Notes: generated from the letters alone by a model not told the origin. 33,286 nt of DNA from Candidatus Nealsonbacteria bacterium (GCA_019923605.1 JAHXGM010000006.1:1-33286); one strand, 5' to 3'; numbered from the stretch's first letter, positions 1 through 8,406 are shown. Made by a program: numbers and translations.

Positions 1-116
1 AGAGTGTAGAGAAGCGAGGCGGGCGACGGGGCGGAGAGCATACAATTTAGTTTCGCTTCAACACGCGCTCCGCGCGTCCGTCAGTCGTTTCGTTCAAAAT
101 GTATTCGAGCGAAGTC
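1..116. repeat. GC-rich hairpin-rich patch at window edge
   Basis: This patch is far richer in G+C than the AT-rich rest of the window. It holds a perfect hairpin, ACGCGC-TCC-GCGCGT at 63-77, and a wider inverted repeat, GAAGCGA at 11-17 with TCGCTTC at 53-59. No family is recognised. It resembles the interspersed palindromic non-coding elements found in some small genomes, but only one copy is visible here, so calling it a repeat is an inference. Confidence 0.3.
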
Positions 117-340
117 GTATAATTCCACAAAAAGAGATCCTGAAATAGGGTACGCTTTATTTTAACTAACCACTTTTCTACTTTTAATTGAAACATTTCA
201 TTAGATGTTTTTTTATTAAGCCCGCAGTATTCTAAGTTATTATAATACTCATTCCATTTACAATTCTTTTGCGTTTTAGAAACTGTGCTTTTTGTAAAAT
301 TTTTGTTGTCTTCTCTGTGACTTTTCTCAACTATAATCTA
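47..340 (-). pseudogene. Possible gene remnant, unknown function
   Basis: A minus-strand frame stays open for about 96 codons, from the TAG-side boundary near 340 to a TAA at 47-49. The composition looks protein-like, with many aromatic, Lys and Leu residues and two Trp-containing patches. The first in-frame ATG is only at 194-196, which would leave about 49 residues. The last 15 codons or so run through the GC-rich patch, so the natural C-terminus may have been replaced. I do not recognise the family; a transposase or integrase relic is conceivable but not shown. The frame could also be open by chance. The stretch 341-435 holds an imperfect inverted repeat, AGGACTCC/GGATTCCT at 385-407, and nothing else I can name. 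Confidence 0.25.
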
Positions 341-435
341 ATTGGTATTACTAAGAGTCGCATTAACGACACACTATGTCAGCTAGGACTCCAAGAGAAG
401 GATTCCTTATGAGCCTCCCAATGCCAATATACGAA

Positions 436-993
436 CTAATTACTTTTTAGTTTCCCAAAGCCCTTGATATATTTAATGAAGGGTTCTTTTATTTTCCAAA
501 TAAGAATAGATGTCAAAACCCCTATAAATGCTCCGAATAAAATATCAAAAGGCCAATGAATTCCTCCGATAACCCGCGAAATACTGACCAGGAAACTTAA
601 AACAAAAAACCAGCATCCCGCTTTTTTGTTATAGAAATAAATAATAGTTGATAAAGCAAAAAGGAAAGATGCGTGGCCCGATGGAAAAGATGATCTGTCT
701 GTATGGTCAAAAAGAGGGGTTATTCCCCTTTCAATAAATGGAGGAGCGTTATAAGAAAAATATCTAATCGCATCTGTTATTCCATAATTAGCAAAAACCG
801 CTGAAAAAAAAGAAAAGAACGGCAACAATTTATATCTTTTAAAATCTTTTAGAAGAAAACCAAAAACTGCTAAAATTAAAACATAAGGCAAATATTTAGC
901 AGTAAAAATGATTAAGCTATCTAAATAAACATATCTAAAAGCTAACGAATTTAAGACATTAAAGATAAAAAGATTAATTCCCATAAAGTTCAT
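436..993 (-). CDS. PAP2-superfamily membrane phosphatase
   Basis: The 185-residue protein is an integral membrane phosphatase of the PAP2 / undecaprenyl-diphosphatase type. The motif PSGHAS sits near residue 103, and SRVIGGIHWPFDILFG near residue 139 supplies the catalytic His and Asp of PAP2 motifs 2 and 3. The usual first motif, KxxxxxxRP, is not obvious. About five hydrophobic segments fit the family. The start overlaps the end of folD by 20 nt; a second Met three codons in (MGINL) is an alternative start. As the last gene of the operon carrying UDP-GlcNAc genes, recycling of undecaprenyl diphosphate for wall synthesis is a reasonable role, but other lipid phosphates are possible. Confidence 0.8.
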   Translation of the reverse strand: MNFMGINLFIFNVLNSLAFRYVYLDSLIIFTAKYLPYVLILAVFGFLLKDFKRYKLLPFFSFFSAVFANYGITDAIRYFSYNAPPFIERGITPLFDHTDRSSFPSGHASFLFALSTIIYFYNKKAGCWFFVLSFLVSISRVIGGIHWPFDILFGAFIGVLTSILIWKIKEPFIKYIKGFGKLKSN

Positions 994-1798
994 TTAGTTT
1001 AATTAGGTTGTCAATAAGACATGCTGTTGTTATCGGCCCAATACCACCCGGAACCGGAAGAAATAATGAAGCCTTTTTAGCTACTGTTTTATTTTCAAAA
1101 TCACCAGAAACTCTACTAACTTCAATACTAGAACCAGCATCAATAGCTATTACCCCGTCTTTTATCATTTCACCTTTTATTAAGTTAGAACTGCCTGCAC
1201 CAGAGATAATAATATCAGCCTTTTTGATAAATGATTCCAGATCTTTAGTTCCCTTGTTTAAAACAGAAATTGTTGCCCCCTCTGCCATTAACCATATAGA
1301 TAAAGGCTTGCCGACTAATTTTCCAGAACCCACCAAAACAATATACTTATCTTTTATTGATATTTTTTCTTTAGAGATAACGTGTGCCACTGCTCCCACT
1401 ACTGGTGGCAAAAAATAGAAGTCACCCGCATAGTATTTACCAAGTCGATCTTCAGAAAGAATATCAATATCTTTTTCTTTGGGTATCATATTTAAAACTT
1501 CCTGACTTTTTAGACTTGAAGGAAGTGGCAGTTGAATTATTACCCCAGATGATTTCTTATTTATTTCTTCTATCTCTTTTTTAAGATCGTCTTGAGATAT
1601 ATCCCCATTAAATTGAAAAAGGTTAAAATCAACTCCGGCTTTAATGCAGGATTCTTTTTTCTGAGAGATATAGGAAAGAGAAACTTTATTATCCCCTACT
1701 AAAACTACCGAGAGCTTTAGCGACAGCTTCTCTTTATCAACCCTCTCTCTAATTCTAAGCAATATTTCATCAGCTATTTTTCTACCATCTAATATCAT
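974..1798 (-). CDS. folD: FolD methylene-THF dehydrogenase/cyclohydrolase
   Basis: This bifunctional enzyme interconverts 5,10-methylene-, methenyl- and 10-formyl-tetrahydrofolate. Diagnostic features are YISQK with the catalytic Lys, the IQLPLP substrate-binding motif, a Rossmann loop GSGKLVGKP, and PVPGGIGPITTACL near the C-terminus. The active-site Asp is kept in KDID, but the stretch usually reading DGFxxxNxG...CTPxG is replaced by ILSEDRLGKYYAG...LPPVVGAV, an atypical central segment. I chose the ATG at 1798 because it overlaps the glyA stop as ATGA and begins MILDGRKIA, the usual FolD N-terminus. An upstream in-frame ATG at 1819 would add seven residues inside glyA. It pairs with GlyA for one-carbon supply. 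Confidence 0.9.
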   Translation of the reverse strand: MILDGRKIADEILLRIRERVDKEKLSLKLSVVLVGDNKVSLSYISQKKESCIKAGVDFNLFQFNGDISQDDLKKEIEEINKKSSGVIIQLPLPSSLKSQEVLNMIPKEKDIDILSEDRLGKYYAGDFYFLPPVVGAVAHVISKEKISIKDKYIVLVGSGKLVGKPLSIWLMAEGATISVLNKGTKDLESFIKKADIIISGAGSSNLIKGEMIKDGVIAIDAGSSIEVSRVSGDFENKTVAKKASLFLPVPGGIGPITTACLIDNLIKLNELYGN

Positions 1799-3045
1799 TT
1801 GATTGGAAAATCTTTGCAAAGTTTTTTAATCTCACTTTTTACTTTCTTACAGGTATTCTTGTTATCAGCTGAAATAACTTCATCAATCCATGCTGCAATC
1901 TTTTTCATTTCTTTTTCTTTCATTCCCCTAGTGGTAATAGCTGGAGTGCCCAAACGAATACCAGATGGGTTAAACGGAGGATTCGGATCAAAAGGAATTG
2001 CATTCTTGTTAACTGTAATACCTGCTTCATCTAAAAGATCTTGAGCTCGTTGGCCTGTAGTTCCTTTACTCCTAAGATCGACCAAAAGAAGATGATTATC
2101 ACTTCCACCGGTAACTAGAGTGAATCCGGCCTTTGTTAGTCCTTCAGCTAAAGCCCGGCTATTCTTCACAATTTGATGAGCATACTTTTTAAAAGCCGGC
2201 GTTGATGCTTCCTTTAAACAAACTGCAATGCCTGCGATTTGATGCTCATGAGGACCCCCCTGAAGGCCAGGGAAAACAGCTTTATTAATCTTAGAGGGCA
2301 AATCTTTGTCTTTCTTTATCCCTCTACTGGTGACCATAATCATTCCTCCCCTTGGTCCCCTTAAGGTCTTGTGTGTTGTTGTGGTAACAATATCAACGTA
2401 AGGAACTGGACTAGGATGAGCTTCAGCAATAATTAATCCGGCGATATGCGCGATATCAGCACATAGATAAGCCCCTGTTAAATCGGCAATCATTCTAAAT
2501 TTCTTCCAATCAAATACTCGAGGATATGCTGTAGCCCCAACCCAAATAAGTTTTGGTTTTTCTTTTTTAACCACCTCGGCTGCCCCTTCGTAATCTATTA
2601 ATCCATCTTTTTCTCTAACTCCGTAATAGAAAGATTTAAAGTGCTTTCCTGAAAAATTTACTTTCCAACCATGGGTCAAATGACCTCCGGCAAGAAGATT
2701 CATTCCTAAAACTTTGTCTCCTGGATTTAGCAGTGCAAAATAGACAGCTTGATTGGCCGGAGAACCAGAATAAGGTTGGACATTAACATAAGGCACATTG
2801 AAAAGTTTCTGTGCTCTCTCCTGGCATAATGACTCTACTTTATCAATGACTTCATTTCCACCGTAATATCTTTTTCCGGGATATCCTTCAGCATATTTAT
2901 CATTTAGAATTGATGATAATGGTGCTAAAACCGCTGGAGAAGTATGATTCTCTGAAGGTATCATCTCAAGACCATTTTGTCGTCGCTCTTTTTCTTCTTT
3001 TATTAAATTATAAATCTTCGGATCAACTTTTTTTAATTCCTTCAT
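1795..3045 (-). CDS. glyA: Serine hydroxymethyltransferase
   Basis: GlyA converts serine and tetrahydrofolate to glycine and 5,10-methylene-THF, a cytosolic PLP-dependent reaction. The 416 residues are normal for the family. The PLP lysine is K226 in TTTTHKTLRGPRGG; other family blocks are MIPSENHTSP, YAEGYPGKRYYGG, and DIAHIAGL near residue 198. The start lies 23 nt inside the upstream kinase gene, and the stop shares an ATGA overlap with folD, so the three genes are probably translationally coupled. Being next to folD, it supplies that enzyme's substrate. Confidence 0.97.
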   Translation of the reverse strand: MKELKKVDPKIYNLIKEEKERRQNGLEMIPSENHTSPAVLAPLSSILNDKYAEGYPGKRYYGGNEVIDKVESLCQERAQKLFNVPYVNVQPYSGSPANQAVYFALLNPGDKVLGMNLLAGGHLTHGWKVNFSGKHFKSFYYGVREKDGLIDYEGAAEVVKKEKPKLIWVGATAYPRVFDWKKFRMIADLTGAYLCADIAHIAGLIIAEAHPSPVPYVDIVTTTTHKTLRGPRGGMIMVTSRGIKKDKDLPSKINKAVFPGLQGGPHEHQIAGIAVCLKEASTPAFKKYAHQIVKNSRALAEGLTKAGFTLVTGGSDNHLLLVDLRSKGTTGQRAQDLLDEAGITVNKNAIPFDPNPPFNPSGIRLGTPAITTRGMKEKEMKKIAAWIDEVISADNKNTCKKVKSEIKKLCKDFPIK

Positions 3046-3973
3046 TTATTTGGCCGATCGCCAGTTTAACTGCTCCAAAAACCGGGCCATTCTTTGGAAC
3101 AATAATCTTGACAAGCGGATTATGTTTTTTAACTTCTTTTTTAAATGATACTAATAAATATTTTGACTTAAACATACCACCAACTAAAACTAGAGGGAAA
3201 TCTTTATTAAATCCAAGCTTTTTAATTACGGTGTTAGCTGATAAGGCCAATTCTTTACCAGCCTCTTTAAATATATTAATCGCTGATTTATCTCCTCCTA
3301 ACGCTGCCTTATCGGCTATTATTGAAAAATATGGTATTACTTCGGTTAAATTATTGCTATAGATCTTTTTATTATAATCAACAGCGTCCTTTATTTTCAA
3401 TTCTTTTATTACCATATCAACAAGAAGAGATCTTTTCTCACGCCCATCAATTGCCTTCATCGTAGTGGAGTAAACCTTATGACCAACCCAAAAAGCAGAT
3501 CCTTCGTCGGCTAGCCATCCCCATCCACTCACCTTGATGTCTTTTTTACCTTTCCATCCTCGAGCAACAGAACCAGTTCCAGATATTACCACGACCCCTT
3601 CTTTTTTATCTGTCCCCGAATTAAAAGCAACTAACTGATCGCTAACCACCCTAACTCTTCCTTTAAAAACTTTCCTTAATTTAATATGATCTTTTATCTT
3701 CTTTTCTATCTCTGCAGTTCTATCTTGAAACTCTTCAGCCAGTGATGCAATCCCAACCAGCAATAAGTCCAGTTTAACATTCTTTGAATCAAGAGCTAAA
3801 ATAACTGAATCAACAATATTGTCTACAGAACGACTAATGCCAACATTACGAGGATTTGAAGATCCCGAGACTCCTTCTCCGATGATCTCTCCGTTTAAAT
3901 TGGAAATGACCGCAATGGTCTTTGTTCCCCCTCCGTCAACTGCAGCGATAAATTTTTCTTTTACTTTGTTCAT
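3023..3973 (-). CDS. BadF/BadG-type N-acetylglucosamine kinase-like protein
   Basis: The protein belongs to the ASKHA ATPase fold, BadF/BadG/BcrA/NAGK family (316 residues). The phosphate-1 loop is AAVDGGGTKT near residue 10, the phosphate-2 block is VVISGTGSVARGW near residue 128, followed by GWGWLADEGSAFWVGH, which is typical of eukaryote-type N-acetylglucosamine kinases and their bacterial relatives. It overlaps the GlmU-like gene by 4 nt upstream and glyA by 23 nt downstream. Its place between a GlmU-like enzyme and yvcK-linked genes supports amino-sugar phosphorylation, for example salvage of wall-derived GlcNAc. Substrate is inferred; glucosamine kinase or another sugar kinase cannot be excluded. 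Confidence 0.78.
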   Translation of the reverse strand: MNKVKEKFIAAVDGGGTKTIAVISNLNGEIIGEGVSGSSNPRNVGISRSVDNIVDSVILALDSKNVKLDLLLVGIASLAEEFQDRTAEIEKKIKDHIKLRKVFKGRVRVVSDQLVAFNSGTDKKEGVVVISGTGSVARGWKGKKDIKVSGWGWLADEGSAFWVGHKVYSTTMKAIDGREKRSLLVDMVIKELKIKDAVDYNKKIYSNNLTEVIPYFSIIADKAALGGDKSAINIFKEAGKELALSANTVIKKLGFNKDFPLVLVGGMFKSKYLLVSFKKEVKKHNPLVKIIVPKNGPVFGAVKLAIGQINEGIKKS

Positions 3974-5196
3974 TTAATAGATTCTCCGAATTCAGAAAAA
4001 TATTTACTCCCTTGGACAACATTTTTTTTAACCAATGAGTGTGGTCCAACTATGGAATCAGATCCAATCAAGACTCCCGGCATTAAAGATGAATTCACAC
4101 CTATACTGCTATTATTTCCAATAACAACTCCTAGTTTTTCTCTGCCTGAATCAACCATTTCGTCTTTTATCATAACCTTTATACTGCTTTGATCAAAACG
4201 GAAATTGGCCATTATTGATCCGGCACCAATATTACAGTTATCTCCTATTATTGAATCACCAACATAGCTCAAATGAGGAATAAAAGTATTATTACCAATC
4301 ATTGAATTTTTAATCTCTACATTAGCTCCTATTCTTGTATTCTCCCCAACTACGGTTTTGCCTCTGATATAGGCGTTAGGGCCAATAATAGCCCCCGATC
4401 TTATAAAAGCAGGTCCCTCAATATATGTTCCGCTCTTTATATAAGCCCCTTTTTCAATAACCACACTGCCATTAATAGTACATCCTTTTTCTACCTTTCC
4501 TCTAATATCTCTTCTAAGGCTAGATAGAATAAATTCATTGGCACCAAGTAAGTTCCAAGGATATGAAACAGGTATCCATTTGTCAGTTTCCCTAAAATAA
4601 AGACGATGATTTAAAATAAACGCTTTAATATAATCGGTAAACTCATATTCTCCGCGTAATGATTTCTCAATATTAAAATCAAAAATAGATTTATCTAGAA
4701 AATAAAAACCGGTATTAACGAAGACGTTTGGATCTGAGGTCTCAGGCTTCTCAATCAATCCCCGTACAAAGTCATTATAGCAATCAACAACACCAAAAAA
4801 AGATGGAGTAGTAACCCTACCTACTAATATTGAAGGGTATTTCTTAAGACATTTTTTAATATCTTCCCTAAAATAAAGATCGTCTCCATTCATAAGAATG
4901 AACTTATCCTCTAATAAATGAACTGCTTGTTTGGCTGCATCAGCGGTCCCCAGTTGATGCTCTTGGACTACATAGCTAACTTTAATTTTCCCATAATTAT
5001 CACCAATTAAAGACTTAATCATATCTCCCTTATATCCAATAACTATAATCACTTCTTTAACCAATCCTTCTAATTGATCTAAGTTATGCTCAATTATTGT
5101 TTTATTGACTACCGGCATCAATGGCTTCGGTCTAGTAAGAGTTAATGGGTTCATTCTTACACCATTGCCACCGGCTAATATTACTGCTTTAATCAT
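3970..5196 (-). CDS. GlmU-like sugar-1-P nucleotidyltransferase / acyltransferase
   Basis: This 408-residue protein has two domains. Residues 1 to about 225 form a sugar nucleotidyltransferase with the signature AVILAGGNGVRMNPLT followed by RPKPLMPV and a GDD metal site near residue 104. Residues from about 240 on form a left-handed beta helix with many hexapeptide repeats of the type IGxNTxI. The size and the RMxPLTxxRPKP form resemble the archaeal-style bifunctional sugar-1-phosphate nucleotidylyltransferase/acetyltransferase rather than the E. coli GlmU (about 456 residues). The likely product is UDP-GlcNAc or a related nucleotide sugar, made from the GlmS-derived amino sugar. ATGA-type overlaps with both neighbours point to coupled translation. 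Confidence 0.85.
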   Translation of the reverse strand: MIKAVILAGGNGVRMNPLTLTRPKPLMPVVNKTIIEHNLDQLEGLVKEVIIVIGYKGDMIKSLIGDNYGKIKVSYVVQEHQLGTADAAKQAVHLLEDKFILMNGDDLYFREDIKKCLKKYPSILVGRVTTPSFFGVVDCYNDFVRGLIEKPETSDPNVFVNTGFYFLDKSIFDFNIEKSLRGEYEFTDYIKAFILNHRLYFRETDKWIPVSYPWNLLGANEFILSSLRRDIRGKVEKGCTINGSVVIEKGAYIKSGTYIEGPAFIRSGAIIGPNAYIRGKTVVGENTRIGANVEIKNSMIGNNTFIPHLSYVGDSIIGDNCNIGAGSIMANFRFDQSSIKVMIKDEMVDSGREKLGVVIGNNSSIGVNSSLMPGVLIGSDSIVGPHSLVKKNVVQGSKYFSEFGESIK

Positions 5197-6146
5197 ATCT
5201 TTAAAATTATCTTTGTTAACTTCTTAGGATCATGAATTATGTCTCCAGAGGAGGTTATAACATTAACACCTATAAACTTATTCTTATCTAACTTGCTCCC
5301 AAATTTAACTAACCCTAATAGTTCCTTGTTTTTCTTTCTGTATTCTTTTACCCTACTTTCAATATTTACCTTATTATTATAAATCACATAATCAAGCGAT
5401 TTACCAATTAAGCCTTCTATCTTCTCGGCAAATTCTTCAACCGTATAATCATTGGTCTCTCCATACTTGGTCATCAAATTGCAAATATATACTTTCTTAG
5501 CCTTACTTTTCTTAATTGCCTCGGCTGTCCCTTCGGTTAGTAAGATTTGAGCAAGGGAAGAATAAAGATCTCCAGGCCCTATTACAATAATATCTGCTTT
5601 TCTAATAGCATCAAGTGCTTTGGGATAAGCCCTAGCTTTCGGCTTCAAAAATACTCTTTTAATCTTTAATGAGCCGTTGTGTTTAGGGATATCAATATTG
5701 GTTTCCCCGCTAATTATTTTACCATTTTTCAAAACTGCATAGAGATGAGACTTGTCTAGGGTAGCAGGAAGAACCTCATGCTTGATGTTTAAAATTCTTT
5801 TAATCTCCCTAATTGTCTTTTCGTAATCATTAGTACTTAACTCTAGAGCTGTAATAAAGAGATTGGCAAAATTATGCCCTTTCAGGTCTCCTCCTTCAAA
5901 TCTAAAATTAAATAAATTTTCAACTGCTGGGGAGGTATTAGCTAAAGCCAAGAAAGCTCTTCTTATATCACCCGGCGATATAATCTTGTAATCTTTTCTT
6001 AATCTTCCTGCTGACCCGCCTGAATCAAGCATTGCGCAAATAGCAGATATTGAGACGGGATGCTTTTTCAACTCAGATAATATAGCCCTAGGCATTGCAT
6101 TACCCCCTCCAAGACAAACAATCTTTTTCTCCAAGCTATTAGACAT
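5193..6146 (-). CDS. yvcK: YvcK/CofD-like UDP-GlcNAc-binding regulator
   Basis: The 317 residues match the YvcK (GluP) branch of the CofD-like family: an N-terminal LGGGNA loop, SGGSAGRLRKDY, SPGDIRRAFLALAN, GHNFANLF, PATLDKSHL, and IGPGDLYSSLAQ followed by CNLMTKYGET. In Firmicutes, YvcK binds UDP-GlcNAc and is needed for wall homeostasis on gluconeogenic carbon sources. It sits directly upstream of the GlmU-like gene with a 4-nt overlap, so the sensor and the enzyme making the ligand are co-transcribed. Its own start overlaps the end of the broken porB by 8 nt. The canonical GGGTG loop reads GGGNA here, a small departure. Confidence 0.88.
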   Translation of the reverse strand: MSNSLEKKIVCLGGGNAMPRAILSELKKHPVSISAICAMLDSGGSAGRLRKDYKIISPGDIRRAFLALANTSPAVENLFNFRFEGGDLKGHNFANLFITALELSTNDYEKTIREIKRILNIKHEVLPATLDKSHLYAVLKNGKIISGETNIDIPKHNGSLKIKRVFLKPKARAYPKALDAIRKADIIVIGPGDLYSSLAQILLTEGTAEAIKKSKAKKVYICNLMTKYGETNDYTVEEFAEKIEGLIGKSLDYVIYNNKVNIESRVKEYRKKNKELLGLVKFGSKLDKNKFIGVNVITSSGDIIHDPKKLTKIILKI

Positions 6147-6793
6147 GCTTTTTAATCAAATTTTTAACATTTACCTTCTTTTTTTCTTCAATTCCAGAAA
6201 GAAAATCTTCTTCAAATGAAGGTCTCTCTATACAAGGCTGTAATATTTCAACAAAAGAAAAGCCATTATGTTCTATTGCCCTTTCTATTATCTCGGACAA
6301 ATGATCCATTTTACCAGAATATCCCCTAGCCACAAAAGTGGCTCCAGCAACCAACATTAATTCCAAAGGATTAAAGGGTCTGGTGTGGTGCTTCAGTTGA
6401 GGTGAATTGCTTCACTGTTAAAGCAAAGTTATGGTTATCATGAATTAGTACTGTAATATTACTATTTCTTTTAGCGGCATGAATTAAGTGAGATATTCCT
6501 TCACTGTATGAATCGCCGTCTCCTGAAGAACAAATTACTTTTAAGTTTGGATTTCCTACCTTGATTCCTCCAGCTACCGGTATTGACCGTCCATGAAGAC
6601 CATAAAAACTATTAATATTTATAAAATCGGACATCTTGCCATGGCAACCAATTCCTGAGACTAAAATGAAATCCTCTCTCTTTGATCCCTTTTTCTCTAA
6701 ATTAGATATGGATTTTTTAAGGGCCTCAAATAGCGGAAAGTTCCCACAGCCAGGACACCAAGTGTTTTTAGTTGGCAAAGTTAGATCTTTCAT
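6139..6793 (-). pseudogene. 2-oxoacid:ferredoxin oxidoreductase beta subunit, broken
   Basis: The beta subunit of a pyruvate/2-oxoacid:ferredoxin oxidoreductase would bind thiamine diphosphate and a [4Fe-4S] cluster. Frame one (6793 to about 6370) shows NTWCPGCGNF, SGIGCHGK, LHGRSIPVAGG and the TPP-binding GDGDSYSEG with its Asn about 25 residues on. It stops at a TAA just after residues EAPHQTL. The reading continues one frame over as TRPFNPLELM, then LVAGATFVARGYSG and GFSFVEILQPC. The conserved linker normally lying between the QxxSPT region and the NPLEL block is mostly missing. The C-terminus jumps from LQPC to IERPSFEEDF, lacking the roughly 45-60 residues usual there. Summed length is about 215 residues against roughly 280-300 in the family. 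This reads as a decayed gene; a mis-assembled consensus is the alternative. Confidence 0.82.
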
Positions 6794-6795
6794 AT

Positions 6796-8393
6796 TTATT
6801 TCTTAAATTTTATTTTTAATTTCTTCTCTAATTCTAAACCGGTAAAAGGTCGGCCATTATACTTAAGTATTTTACCTGAAACCTTAATCCGTATTAACCT
6901 CAACTACCAAAAGCTGATTAACTCCTAGTAGCGCCTTCTTAATTTGACTCTCTGGAAAAGGATTTAAAATTAAAGGTTGAATAACCTTAATGCCTAATTT
7001 TTCAGCGGCCTCAATTGCAGGTCCTTTAGTAAGTCCCCAAGCCATTACTGCTTTTTTTGAATTTTTAATCTTATTGACTTCTTTTTTCATTAATTCATAC
7101 TTTCTCATTCTCTTATTTTGCATCAATTCAATCTCCTTTTCATCCTCGGTTGCAATACCCATTTCATTGTGCTCATAGCCCGTTCCTTTAACTAAAGCTC
7201 CCTTAGTTCCAGGAAATGATAAAGGTGATATTCCGTTTTTTGTTTCCTTGTATCTAAGATAGCTTCCCTTTCCATTCCAAATTAAAGGCTTTTGAGGTGT
7301 TACAAATATAGTGTTTTTCTCATCAAAAGAGAAAGTGCTCTCAGAAACTTCCTTGTCCGATATAACAATAGATAACATTTGATATTTCCAAGAAATATTC
7401 ATTGCTAATCCGGTTAAATAAAAAGCTTCTTCAGCATCTCCCGGAGCTACTACTAATCGCTCAAATTCTCCGTGTCCAGCTGATAAAACATAAATAAGGT
7501 CTGATTGCATTATAGGTCGGCACTCCAGTCGCCGGTCCCATACGCTGAGCCTCAATAACAACAAGGGGTGTTTCTGATTGAGCTGTTAAACTTAACCCTT
7601 CGGTCATTAAATCAAATCCTCCGCCTGAGCTTCCTGTCATTGTTTTTCTTCCAGAAAAAGCTAACCCAATCGCAGTATTAATTGCGCTAATTTCATTTTC
7701 GGGTTGATAAACTCTTATGTTATGATCAGTTGCCACTTGGGCCATATAATTCAAGACCCCGGTTGATGGAGTCATTGGATAACCAACATATGCCTCAAGT
7801 CCCGCACTTATAGCTCCTAGGGCAATAGCTTCGTTTCCGGAAATAAGAGGTAAAGGCTTTGATTTAAGTTTCTCTATCTTTACAACGGTTTCGGCCTGAT
7901 TATAAGCAGCTTTAGCTATCTTTAAATTCATCTCTGTTTCAATGGGCAATTCTTGCTTTAATACTTTTTGAGCTGTCGCCCAATTGATACCAATAACCTT
8001 AGCAAATGCTCCAACAAGAGCAGTGTTTCTCATTATTGGAATTCCTTTAAACTCCTCTACTATCTTATTGACAGAAACTCCAATACCGCCTTTTGCAGAA
8101 AATACGTCATTGTAAATGAGGTTCTTTTTATTATTCAACTTTTTCTTATGTCTTGCGGCTGTGTCTTCATTTAAAGCTAGAAGAAAATCAATATCTTCCC
8201 TTGATCCTATTACCCGATCACTTGAAGCTCTTATCAATGAAAAATTATGACCGCCCTTAATTATTGACTGATAGTCTTCGTAGACATATATCTTATATCC
8301 GTAATTGGAGAAAAATTTAGCGATTATTAAGCCAGCTTTTTTTGGTCCCTCACCGGCTGCACCACCTATTAATATGGAATATTCTTTTACCAT
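6796..8393 (-). pseudogene. 2-oxoacid:ferredoxin oxidoreductase gamma-alpha subunit, broken
   Basis: This is the fused gamma-alpha subunit. Residues 1 to about 180 are the gamma domain (SILIGGAAGEGPKKAG, then DYQSIIKGGHN); the alpha domain follows with YPMTPSTG and QPENEISAINTAIG. The first frame reaches RMGPATGVPT and then goes out of frame near 7511-7520. The second frame picks up at QSDLIYVLSAGHGEFERL and APGDAEEAF and ends with LLVVEVNTD and a TAA at 6884. A third frame then gives IRIKVSGKILKYNGRPF and stops at 6796, three bases before porB. The ATGQLA-type segment expected after VEVN is missing. Two frame changes plus a lost conserved segment argue for a pseudogene rather than one sequencing error. 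It lies 13 nt behind glmS. Confidence 0.85.
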
Positions 8394-8406
8394 TTATTTT
8401 TTGAAA

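Noticed and set aside
341-435. Possible tRNA gene near the left end
   Set aside because: There is no GGTTCGA-type T-arm and no 7-bp acceptor stem; only an imperfect hairpin at 385-407.
1008-1418. Plus-strand open frame of 136 codons
   Set aside because: It is antisense to folD and shows no protein family features.
2910-3362. Plus-strand open frame of 150 codons
   Set aside because: It is antisense to glyA and the kinase gene, whose minus-strand products have clear family motifs; it has no recognisable domain.
6370-6390. Programmed ribosomal frameshift in porB
   Set aside because: There is no slippery heptamer at the shift, and conserved protein segments are missing on both sides, which a programmed shift would not explain.
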